Shown: positions 26,819 through 34,550 of the stretch, piece by piece
Position numbering within the stretch: position 1 is the stretch's first letter
How the letters are laid out: every line of letters begins with the position of its first letter
Source: an uncultured Pseudomonadota bacterium
Lineage (GTDB): Bacteria > Desulfobacterota > Desulfobulbia > Desulfobulbales > Desulfurivibrionaceae
Assembly: GCA_937868185.1 (NCBI GenBank)
Contig: CALMMG010000073.1
Location: 1-56,063 of the forward strand
DNA: 56,063 nt
Direction: 5' to 3'
Position numbers and translations under genes: made by a program
Notes under the pieces: model-generated
Told to the model about the DNA's origin: nothing
Databases searched by the model: none
What the model saw: the letters and a program-made list of their open reading frames with translations, nothing else

Positions 26819-28183
26819 ATGCCTGAAACACACGAAATAATCATTGTCGGCGCGGGCCTTTCCGGCTTGAGCGCCGCTCATTTCCTGCACACAAGCGTAC
26901 CGGACCTGGACATCCTCATTCTTGAGCAGGATACCCGCCCTGGCGGCGCAGTGCGCTCCTTTCAGGAACAAGGCTACCTGGCCGAATGGGGACCGCACGG
27001 CTTTCTGGACAACAACGAGGCCAGCCGCGCCCTGCTCAGCCAAACCGGCCTGGACCGCATCGCCCAGAAAGCCCCCCTGGGCAGCTTTGTCCGCTATGTC
27101 TGCCATGAGGGGAGACTGGTGCAACTGCCGCAGAAACCAACCGCTCTGCTTACCACCCCGCTCTTATCCCCCCTGGGGAAATTACGGCTGCTGGGCGATC
27201 TTTTCCAAAAGCCCCGAATCGAAGAGCAAAACGTTGGACAGTGGGCCGCATACCGCTTCGGCCCTGAGATTTTACCCTTGGTGGATGCCGCGATCACCGG
27301 CACCTTTGCCGGGGATTATGAACGCCTCAGTATCGATGCCGTGATGCCAGGGGTAAGGGGACTGGAAAAAGAGGCAGGCTCGGTACTCAAAGGGCTACTC
27401 AAAAAAAAGAAAGGGGCAGGTGCGGGAATGCTGCCTGCCATGACCAGCTTCCCCTTAGGCATGGAACAGCTCATCACCACCCTGACAAATGGAGCGAATA
27501 TTCTCTACCACAACCCGGTGCGAGCCATCACCCGCGAAAACGAGACCTGGGAGATACAAACCGAGAGCAAAACCTATCGGGCAACCACCGTCATTCTCGC
27601 CCTGCCTATCAACCGCACCCTGGAACTGCTGGCCGGCCATACCCCGCCCCTGGCCGCCATCCCCACGGCGCGCATCGCCACCGTAGCCCTAGGCTTCACG
27701 GACAAGGCGCAGATACCCTTTGGTTTCGGCTATCTGGCCCCGGAACGGGAAAACCGCTTTGCCATGGGTGCGCTTTTCTCCACCCACATGTTTCCCGGCC
27801 GCGCCCCCCAAGGCTCAGTGCTGATGGAGGGACTGGTCGGAGGCCGCCGCCATCCGGAACGGCTGGAGCTGTCCGACGAGGAGCTGATCAGCCGCATCTA
27901 TGATGATCTCAGCAAACTGATCCCCCTACCCGAGCCCCCCTGTTTTACACGGGTACTCCGGGGCAACAGCGGTATCCCCCAACTGGAAATGGGCTACCCC
28001 GCACTGCTCAACTGGAAGGATTCCCTGGAACAGAGGCTGAATGGCTTACATATCTGCGGCTTTGGCTGGGAAGGCATCGGCATGAACGACATGATGAAGG
28101 CGGCCAAGATGGTGGCCGACACGATACTGCACCGGGTGGGCGGAAAACGACAAACGCCCGAGGTCAGGCCGGTCTATTTTTAG
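26819..28183 (+). CDS. hemY: Protoporphyrinogen oxidase, HemY type
   Basis: FAD-dependent oxidation of protoporphyrinogen or coproporphyrinogen in heme synthesis. The N-terminal dinucleotide-binding loop is IIIVGAGLSGLSAAHFL with LEQDTRPGGAVRSF; later LPLVDAAITGTFAGDYERLS and the C-terminal flavin contact GFGWEGIGMNDMMKAAKMVA are typical of HemY. I chose the ATG at 26819 over a GTG at 26810; no strong ribosome site is visible. The 454-residue length fits. Heme supply suits the adjacent multiheme cytochrome locus. Confidence 0.92.
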   Translation: MPETHEIIIVGAGLSGLSAAHFLHTSVPDLDILILEQDTRPGGAVRSFQEQGYLAEWGPHGFLDNNEASRALLSQTGLDRIAQKAPLGSFVRYVCHEGRLVQLPQKPTALLTTPLLSPLGKLRLLGDLFQKPRIEEQNVGQWAAYRFGPEILPLVDAAITGTFAGDYERLSIDAVMPGVRGLEKEAGSVLKGLLKKKKGAGAGMLPAMTSFPLGMEQLITTLTNGANILYHNPVRAITRENETWEIQTESKTYRATTVILALPINRTLELLAGHTPPLAAIPTARIATVALGFTDKAQIPFGFGYLAPERENRFAMGALFSTHMFPGRAPQGSVLMEGLVGGRRHPERLELSDEELISRIYDDLSKLIPLPEPPCFTRVLRGNSGIPQLEMGYPALLNWKDSLEQRLNGLHICGFGWEGIGMNDMMKAAKMVADTILHRVGGKRQTPEVRPVYF

Positions 28184-28190
28184 AAACCGC

Positions 28191-28373
28191 TTACGACGGC
28201 TTCAGCGCCTGCCGGGCCGCTCTTTCGCTTGGCCAAGCATTGGTCTGCGCCATGGTCTTGTCGAAGCATTCCGGGCAAAACCCATGGGAAACCCGCACTT
28301 CGGACTCAAGCATCTGCTCGAGCCAATCCCCTTTGTACTTAACCTTGCGACACACACAGCAGACCGTTCGCAT
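28191..28373 (-). CDS. Small CxxC zinc-ribbon-like protein (60 aa)
   Basis: 60 residues with two CxxC pairs: CCVC near the N-terminus and SHGFCPEC in the middle. This spacing (CxxC...W...SHG.CP.C) is a recurring small module, often found at the end of response regulators and histidine kinases. Here it stands alone, just after dnaA on the same strand, with a strong purine-rich site (AAGGGGGGGGG) before the ATG at 28373. Function unknown; structural zinc binding is likely. Confidence 0.7.
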   Translation of the reverse strand: MRTVCCVCRKVKYKGDWLEQMLESEVRVSHGFCPECFDKTMAQTNAWPSERAARQALKPS

Positions 28374-28437
28374 TTTCCCCCCCCCTTGTGCGTAGTATCT
28401 CAGATACCGCCCCCGCAGAATCTGAACGCCTTTCCCC

Positions 28438-29778
28438 TCAACTCTGATTTTCCAAACGTTCCACCAGATGCTCCACCTGACCCCGGATGGATCCGCTGCG
28501 GACAATGGCTTCGGTGATGACCCGGATGGAATGCACCACCGTTGAATGATCCCGGTTAAACGCCTTGCCGATTTCGGACAACGCTTCCTCGGTAAGCTTC
28601 CTGGCCAGGTACATGGAGACCTGCCGAGGAAAGGCAATCGTTTTGGTTCTAGCCTTTGACTGCAGGTCTTCGATGGAAACATTGAACTGTCCGGCCACAA
28701 AATTACGGATCAGGACAGCGGACAACTCCTGCCGCTGCCCGATGATCCCGGCAACAATCTCCTTGACCATGTCCAGGTCCGGCACACTCTTGTGCAGAGA
28801 GGCCTTGGCCTTCAGGCCGATAATGGCGCTTTCCACCCGCCGGATATCGCCCTGAATTCGATCGGCCAGAAACTCGATGATCTCCCCGGAAAGATCCAGC
28901 TTGTTGTTGCGGGCCTTACGCTCGATAATCAGGCAACGGGTCCGCCGGTCCGGAGGATTGATCGTGGTAACCAGCCCGGAGGAGAGGCGGGAGCGCACAC
29001 CGTCATCAATATCCGGGATATTGCGCGGAGAAACTGCCCCGGTGAAGATCACCCTTTTTCCGCAATCCATCAGAACATCAAGGGCCTCGGCCAGCTCGGA
29101 CTGGGTCTTGGTCCGGCCAGCAAGGGACTGCACATCCTCCATCAGCAACACATCACACTGATTATGATATTTTTCCTTGAACTGCTCCATGGTGTTGTTC
29201 TTGATGTTGCGCACCATTTCTGAGGTAAGCTGCTGGGATGTCACATAATGCAACCGGGTTCCAGGGGAGTGGCTGGTGATATGATGGGCCACCGCATGGG
29301 TCAGATGACTCTTGCCCAAGCCCGTCCCCGCCTCAATAAACAGACAGGGGCTGAGGGTCGAATCGCCGTTGGCCATAGCCTCACAGGCCGAATAGGCCAA
29401 GGCGTTGGACTCACCAACCATGAACTCAGGAAAGGTATAGCGCGGATGCAGGGTCCGCACCGTGGATCGCGCCACCGGCATGCTGGGCAGCCGGAGCTGA
29501 CTCTGCTTCTTTTCCGGTTCCGGCAAAAGCGGCTGTGCCTTCCTGGTCTCGCCCACCGAAAGACGAACCGCCTCCCCTGTAAAACCGACATCCTGCAAGG
29601 CATCCTGAATATCGGTCAGATAGTTATCCTTGACCCAGGAGCAGAAATACGGGTCAGGCCCAGCCAACTCGACGCTCTGCGCATCATCATGAACGCATTG
29701 CAAGGGTTCGATCCACAGCTTAAAATCACTGTCTGAGAATTTTTGTGACAAAACACTCTTAACTCGCTGCCAAAGCAT
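28438..29778 (-). CDS. dnaA: Chromosomal replication initiator DnaA
   Basis: 446 residues. Domain I at the N-terminus (LWQRVKSVLSQKFSDSDFKLWIEPLQ), a short linker (about 80-105), and the AAA+ core with Walker A GTGLGKSH (about residues 151-158, Ser where Thr is usual) and Walker B VLLMEDVQSL. The C-terminal helix-turn-helix signature is FNRDHSTVVHSIRVI. The Walker B Met-Glu where Ile-Asp is more common (LLMEDVQ for LLIDDIQ) is a mild divergence. Unlike in many genomes, dnaN is not adjacent; hemY and the CydA-like genes flank it. Confidence 0.96.
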   Translation of the reverse strand: MLWQRVKSVLSQKFSDSDFKLWIEPLQCVHDDAQSVELAGPDPYFCSWVKDNYLTDIQDALQDVGFTGEAVRLSVGETRKAQPLLPEPEKKQSQLRLPSMPVARSTVRTLHPRYTFPEFMVGESNALAYSACEAMANGDSTLSPCLFIEAGTGLGKSHLTHAVAHHITSHSPGTRLHYVTSQQLTSEMVRNIKNNTMEQFKEKYHNQCDVLLMEDVQSLAGRTKTQSELAEALDVLMDCGKRVIFTGAVSPRNIPDIDDGVRSRLSSGLVTTINPPDRRTRCLIIERKARNNKLDLSGEIIEFLADRIQGDIRRVESAIIGLKAKASLHKSVPDLDMVKEIVAGIIGQRQELSAVLIRNFVAGQFNVSIEDLQSKARTKTIAFPRQVSMYLARKLTEEALSEIGKAFNRDHSTVVHSIRVITEAIVRSGSIRGQVEHLVERLENQS

Positions 29779-30257
29779 CTTTTTCCCCTGGTCCAGTTAC
29801 GAAAAAACAACCAATTAAAGCGAATTGAGACCGCTGAGATAATTTCTGCCCGTTTTTTTAAAGGAAAAGCCCAACCCTGTCAAAACCGGTCTCAAGGAAT
29901 TTTCCCCCCACTGCCCGCCGAGTTTTCAACAGCCCACAACCCCATGCAAACGGGCGAAAATTCCCTGAAAACCCTCTAAAAACTGGATATCTCGCCCCTT
30001 TTGCAACCAAGCGCAAAAAGCGCAAAATTCCATACGGTTACCCAGTGAGAACAAGAAGAAAAAATCATTTCATTAACCACTAAACATTCAACATTTCTCT
30101 TCATAGCTCTATATTACTCCTATTATCTCATTTTATCTTCTTTGCAACTCCGGCCATTTTTTTATTCCCGGCATGCTCCTGTTCTGTCGGATTTTTTCCC
30201 GAGCATTTTTTTTTCTATGCTATACTCAAGAAACTTTTATCCTTTAGGAGACCCACC
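29779..30257. other. Divergent intergenic region upstream of dnaA; no clear oriC
   Basis: 479 bp between dnaA and the first CydA-like gene. I see one near-match to a DnaA box (TTTTCAACA at about 29932), a direct repeat of GCGCAAAA near 30011-30026, and an AT-rich stretch at 30050-30140 that could unwind. There is no cluster of TTATNCACA boxes, so an origin call is not supported by eye. Confidence 0.45.
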
Positions 30258-31328
30258 ATGGACCCAGCCAGCCTTATTCCCATTCCCGACACTATCCCTG
30301 CGCCTTGGGGGGTTTTCGAGCTTCTCCTGATCCTGACCTTTTTCGCCCATCTTCTTTTTATGAACACCATGCTGGGGACCGCCCTGATCGCCTGGGTCAG
30401 GGAAATGCGGGCCCAGCCCACCGACCCGCCCCCCTGTCAAGATATCGCCAACAAACTGCCTTACACCATCGCCTTTGCCGTAAACTTCGGGGTGGCGCCT
30501 CTGCTTTTTCTCCAGGTTCTCTATGGCCATTTCATCTACACCAGCTCCATCCTCATGGGGGTGTATTGGCTTTCCATCATCGGGTTGCTGATTCTCGGCT
30601 ATTACAGCGCTTACCTTTACAAGATGGCGACCAACCTGCCCGCCGCCTCCAGAAAACAAACCCTGACCACGAGTATTCTCCTGCTGCTGGTCATCGCCTT
30701 TCTCTTTGTCAACAACATTACCCTGATGCAGACCCCTCAAACCTGGGAGGTTTATTTTCACAGACCAGACGGCACCTTCCTGAACCTGGCCGACCCGACC
30801 CTTCTCCCCCGCTACCTCCATTTTGTGGTGGCCTCGGTGGCGACAGGCGGTCTTTCCCTGGCAATTCTTGCCTTTTTTCAACGGAAAAAAGACGCACCAG
30901 GGGCTGCGAAACGGATCAGCGTTGGGATGAAATGGTTTACCTACGCCACGGTGGTTGAAATCGGCACCGGCATCCCCTTCCTTTTTTCTCTGCCAAAAAA
31001 TGTCCACCACCTCTTTGTCGGCGGGGCCCCTTTGCACACCACCCTGTTCTTGGCCTCTCTGATCGCAGCTGTTTGCTGTCTTTACTATGGCAACAAGGAG
31101 CGGGTCTGGCCGGCCACCACCGCCATGGCCGCAACCATCCTCTTCATGGTTCTGGTGCGGGATCTGGCCCGACAGGCCTATCTGGCCCCCTACTTTCATC
31201 CCTCCGATCTACAGGTCGTGCCGCAGTGGTCGCCGATGTTTCTCTTCCTAGCAGTTCTGGTAATCGGCATTGCAATAATCATTTACATGCTCAAACTCGC
31301 GGCCCGGGTACCTGAGGAGGTGCGCTAA
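30258..31328 (+). CDS. CydA-like multi-pass membrane protein, first of a pair
   Basis: 356 residues, about eight to nine membrane segments. The first helix (FELLLILTFFAHLLFMNTML) resembles the first helix of cytochrome bd subunit I. RYLHFVVASVATGGLSLAIL matches the CydA helix carrying the axial His186 (E. coli FVHTVASGYVTGAMFI), so that His is kept. Other membrane His residues are in LYGHFIYTSS and NVHHLFVGGAPLHTTL. It lacks CydA's long Q loop. AGGAG precedes the ATG and its stop overlaps the next ATG (TAATG), so the two are coupled. A quinol-binding, heme-b membrane subunit is inferred. Confidence 0.75.
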   Translation: MDPASLIPIPDTIPAPWGVFELLLILTFFAHLLFMNTMLGTALIAWVREMRAQPTDPPPCQDIANKLPYTIAFAVNFGVAPLLFLQVLYGHFIYTSSILMGVYWLSIIGLLILGYYSAYLYKMATNLPAASRKQTLTTSILLLLVIAFLFVNNITLMQTPQTWEVYFHRPDGTFLNLADPTLLPRYLHFVVASVATGGLSLAILAFFQRKKDAPGAAKRISVGMKWFTYATVVEIGTGIPFLFSLPKNVHHLFVGGAPLHTTLFLASLIAAVCCLYYGNKERVWPATTAMAATILFMVLVRDLARQAYLAPYFHPSDLQVVPQWSPMFLFLAVLVIGIAIIIYMLKLAARVPEEVR

Positions 31329-33976
31329 TGAATTATCCAGTCTGGCAGTTGGATTTTTCCGGTGGCGGCCTACTCATCGCCCTTATCGCCATCCTGCATG
31401 TATACATCTCCCATTTTGCTGTAGGCGGCGGTCTCTTCCTCGTGCTCACCGAGATGAAAGGGTACCGGGAAGGCTCCCAGCCCATTCTCGATTACACCCG
31501 GAAACACACCAAATTCTTTCTGCTTCTCACCCTGGTGCTTGGCGCCATCACCGGGGTCGGTATCTGGTTCACCATTGCCCTCATCGCCCCGGCCGCCACG
31601 TCCATCCTCATCCATAATTTTGTTTTCGGCTGGGCCATCGAATGGGTCTTCTTTCTCGCAGAAATCGTCGCCATCCTCATCTACTCCCAGACCTTTGGTC
31701 GCATGGAGCGACGCAGCCACCTCATCATCGGCTGGCTCTATTTCATCTTTGCCTGGCTCTCCCTTTTTGCCATCAACGGGATCATCGGTTTCATGCTCAC
31801 CCCGGGAAAATGGTTAGCCACCGGTAACTTCTGGGACGGCATCTTCAATCCCACCTTCTGGCCAGCCCTTTTCTTCCGGACCTTCCTCTGCCTGATGCTG
31901 GCCGGCCTATATGGCTTCCTGACCTCCACCGGCATCAAAGAGCAGGAATTGCGCTTACGCATGGTGCGCTACTGCGCCACCTGGCTGCTTGCCCCCTTCC
32001 TGCTCTTTCTCGCCTCAGCCTACTGGTATGTGCAGAGCTTACCGGAAGGGCCCAAGGGTTGGGTACTCAACCTCGATTCCACCCTGGCTCCCTTCCTCAC
32101 CTTCTTTGTCTGGGGATCGCCCATCCTTTTTCTCGGCGGATTGCTCATGGTCATCCGCCTGCCGCAAACCGCCAAACGTGGCCTGGCAGTGGTTTTGCTC
32201 CTGCTTGGCATTGCCTACATGGGCTCCTTTGAATACATCCGGGAGGGCAGCCGGAGACCGTATACGATCTCCGGGCACATCTACACCAACTCCATCCTGG
32301 TAAAGGATTTGGCTGCAGTATCCGAAAAAGGCGTCCTCGCCTCGGCCAAGTGGGTCAGCAAGGATATCGCCGAGACAAATCGATTGGTGGTCGGCAGACA
32401 GATCTACAACATCTTCTGCGGAGCCTGCCATTCCATCGGCGGACCCATTCGCGACATTCGAAAATTGAGCGCCAAATATAGCTCGGTATATGCCATGGAA
32501 AGTGAGATCAGCGGCCAGGGAAAACTCATCGGCTGCATGCCCCCCTTCCCCGGCACCCTTGCCGAACGCAACGCCTTGGCCACCTTTCTGGTGGAAGGAT
32601 TGCAGGGTAAACAACAACCCCCGGCCAAAGCCAAACTTGACGCAGCCCCCTTGGCCCCTTTGCCTTTTGCCCCAGAGACCTCTGAGTATGTTCTGCTTGC
32701 CTGGAACAACCAGGGCATGCACGTCATGACCGATGCGGACAGCCTCTTCAGCTTCCTGCCGCCAGGAAACAACCTCCATGCCCAGTTGATCAAGCGTGGT
32801 CCCACCCCGGAGGTTATCACCGAAGGAGTGATTCTCACCTATCAAGTGGAGCCGGGTTTTGAAAAGCCAGCCACCAAGGTGGATTTTTGGAAATACCTGC
32901 CTTCTCTTTACGGCACCAGCAAGCCAGACAATGTCGGCTTGAGCGGCAACACCCTTACCGGCACCATGATTCCCAACCCGCAAAGCAAGGGTTTTGTTGC
33001 CGACAAAGTGCCGGTGGTGCCTTACCCGGCTGCGGGCGGCTATATGCCCTATCCTTCCTTCACCATTGAGGCGAGGGACAAGACCACCAACGCCCTGCTT
33101 GCCTCCACCCGCATGGTTGCCCCGGTTTCCACGGAAATGGGCTGCAACAATTGCCATGGCGGCGGTTGGAGCAAGGGGGTGGCCGGCATCTCTCCGGTGC
33201 CTACCAAGGATTTCCTCACCACCCATGACCGTTTCAACAAAACCAGCCTTCTGGCCTCGGCCAAGGCCGGAAAACCATTGCTCTGCCAGAGCTGCCACCC
33301 TGACCCGATTCTCAATGCGCCAGGCAATCCGAAGCTGCTCAACCTCTCTGCCGCCATCCATGGCTGGCATGCCAATTTCCTGACCGGCCGAGGCGCTGAG
33401 GCCTGCGCCCTCTGCCATCCCAACAATCCCCAGGGCAACACCCTCTGCCTACGAGGTATTCACAATGATGTCGGGTTAACCTGCATCAACTGCCACGGCA
33501 CCTTGGAAGACCATGCCCTTTCCCTGCTCCTGGCCGAAAAAAAGGCAGGCAAGACCGGGGCGGACAAACTGATAAAACACTTAACACCCAGAATGATACC
33601 AAGCATTGCCGAGATCAAGCCGCGCACACCTTGGCTGAACGAACCGGATTGCCTGACCTGCCATGTCAATTATGCCCCGCCGGAAACAGACAGCGCCTTT
33701 AATGTCTGGACCAAGGATGGGAATGGCCTCTACCGCAACCGGCACGACGATTCGGGTAGCATTCATTGCGCTGCCTGCCATGGCAGCGCGCACGCCATCT
33801 ATCCGGCGACCAACCCCTACGAAAAGGAGCGGGACAACTTCGGCCCCCGGCAATATCAGGGCAATCCATACCCGTTGGGCGCCAACCGCAACTGCAAGGT
33901 CTGCCACACCATTGATATGGATATGGACATGCACCACCCCAACTCCCTGGGCATGATGCGGAACACCCGAGAGTAG
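31328..33976 (+). CDS. CydA-like membrane domain fused to an eight-CXXCH c-type cytochrome
   Basis: 882 residues. Residues 1-310 are a CydA-like membrane domain: helix 1 LHVYISHFAVGGGLFLV, then KHTKFFLLLTLVLGAITGVG, WAIEWVFFLAEI (acidic residues near CydA Glu99/107) and FEYIREGSRRPYTI, like CydA's GRQPW region. The helix that should carry His186 reads ALFFRTFLCLML, with Arg instead. A class I-like cytochrome with CGACH (about 364) follows. Next comes a domain beginning YVLLAWNNQGMHVM (about 460-600) common in deltaproteobacterial cytochromes, then seven CXXCH (about 606, 652, 692, 719, 775, 815, 857). It is probably a periplasm-facing quinol:cytochrome electron conduit; direction and partner are unknown. 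Confidence 0.82.
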   Translation: MNYPVWQLDFSGGGLLIALIAILHVYISHFAVGGGLFLVLTEMKGYREGSQPILDYTRKHTKFFLLLTLVLGAITGVGIWFTIALIAPAATSILIHNFVFGWAIEWVFFLAEIVAILIYSQTFGRMERRSHLIIGWLYFIFAWLSLFAINGIIGFMLTPGKWLATGNFWDGIFNPTFWPALFFRTFLCLMLAGLYGFLTSTGIKEQELRLRMVRYCATWLLAPFLLFLASAYWYVQSLPEGPKGWVLNLDSTLAPFLTFFVWGSPILFLGGLLMVIRLPQTAKRGLAVVLLLLGIAYMGSFEYIREGSRRPYTISGHIYTNSILVKDLAAVSEKGVLASAKWVSKDIAETNRLVVGRQIYNIFCGACHSIGGPIRDIRKLSAKYSSVYAMESEISGQGKLIGCMPPFPGTLAERNALATFLVEGLQGKQQPPAKAKLDAAPLAPLPFAPETSEYVLLAWNNQGMHVMTDADSLFSFLPPGNNLHAQLIKRGPTPEVITEGVILTYQVEPGFEKPATKVDFWKYLPSLYGTSKPDNVGLSGNTLTGTMIPNPQSKGFVADKVPVVPYPAAGGYMPYPSFTIEARDKTTNALLASTRMVAPVSTEMGCNNCHGGGWSKGVAGISPVPTKDFLTTHDRFNKTSLLASAKAGKPLLCQSCHPDPILNAPGNPKLLNLSAAIHGWHANFLTGRGAEACALCHPNNPQGNTLCLRGIHNDVGLTCINCHGTLEDHALSLLLAEKKAGKTGADKLIKHLTPRMIPSIAEIKPRTPWLNEPDCLTCHVNYAPPETDSAFNVWTKDGNGLYRNRHDDSGSIHCAACHGSAHAIYPATNPYEKERDNFGPRQYQGNPYPLGANRNCKVCHTIDMDMDMHHPNSLGMMRNTRE

Positions 33977-33992
33977 AAAACCCACCGCTTTC

Positions 33993-34020
33993 CCTGGCAG
34001 CTCGGCGGCCAGGCTTTTTT
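33993..34020 (+). terminator. Terminator of the CydA-like/cytochrome operon
   Basis: CCTGGC/GCCAGG stem with a 9-base loop followed by C and seven T, 17 bp after the stop. The next 200 bp up to the feo promoter hold no gene I can support. Confidence 0.7.
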
Positions 34021-34217
34021 TATGACGGCGTCCTGCTTTGGCCAATTGGAAGTGGGGCGCCGTCATTACATTCGGCATCCTCCTCGCGTCATCCCCCTGA
34101 ATTTCCCTTGCCCAAGGCCGAAAAGCCCGCCCGTGGGCCACACCCTTTTCGCAGAGAGAGAAACCGGCCACAAAAAGTTTGGGTTGTATAATTTTATTCT
34201 ATAGCCTAAAAAAGATA

Positions 34218-34246
34218 TTGACTTCTTAACCACGGCTTTTTATTAT
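34218..34246 (+). promoter_or_regulatory. Sigma-70-type promoter of feoAB
   Basis: TTGACT, a 17-base spacer and TATTAT, 47 bp before the feoA start. No convincing Fur box was seen around it. Confidence 0.65.
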
Positions 34247-34293
34247 TGCCCCTCGTCAGCAACAATCGCCAGACAGCTCCATGGAGAACACGA

Positions 34294-34527
34294 ATGCCAA
34301 CAGTCCCCCTCCGCGAAATGCAGAAAGACCAGTCAGGCACCATAACTGCGGTCAAGGTCGGCGGCGAGCTTGGCCGACGCATCCGCGACATGGGCATTGT
34401 CCCCGGCACCCGCATCACCATCATGGGCCGAGCCCCTCTCTATGATCCGGTGGCGATCAGAATTATGGGCGGCACCCTGACCCTGCGCAACAGCGAAGCA
34501 GACTATATCGAGGTGGAAATCGCCTGA
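34294..34527 (+). CDS. feoA: Ferrous iron transport protein A
   Basis: Small SH3-like cytosolic protein that assists FeoB. I used the ATG at 34294 (MPTVPLREM), after GGAG at 34284-34287; upstream in-frame codons overlap the promoter. The 77-residue product has VGGELGRRIRDMGIVPGT and DPVAIRIMGGTLTLRNSEA, typical of FeoA. feoB follows after 23 bp. Confidence 0.93.
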   Translation: MPTVPLREMQKDQSGTITAVKVGGELGRRIRDMGIVPGTRITIMGRAPLYDPVAIRIMGGTLTLRNSEADYIEVEIA

Positions 34528-34550
34528 TTTTCACCCAAGGAAATGAGAAC

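Noticed and set aside
29779-30257. oriC upstream of dnaA
   Set aside because: A single near-match DnaA box and an AT-rich stretch are not enough to support an origin.
32039-33418. 459-codon open frame antisense to the multiheme cytochrome
   Set aside because: The plus-strand frame carries CXXCH motifs and a membrane domain; the antisense product shows no family features.
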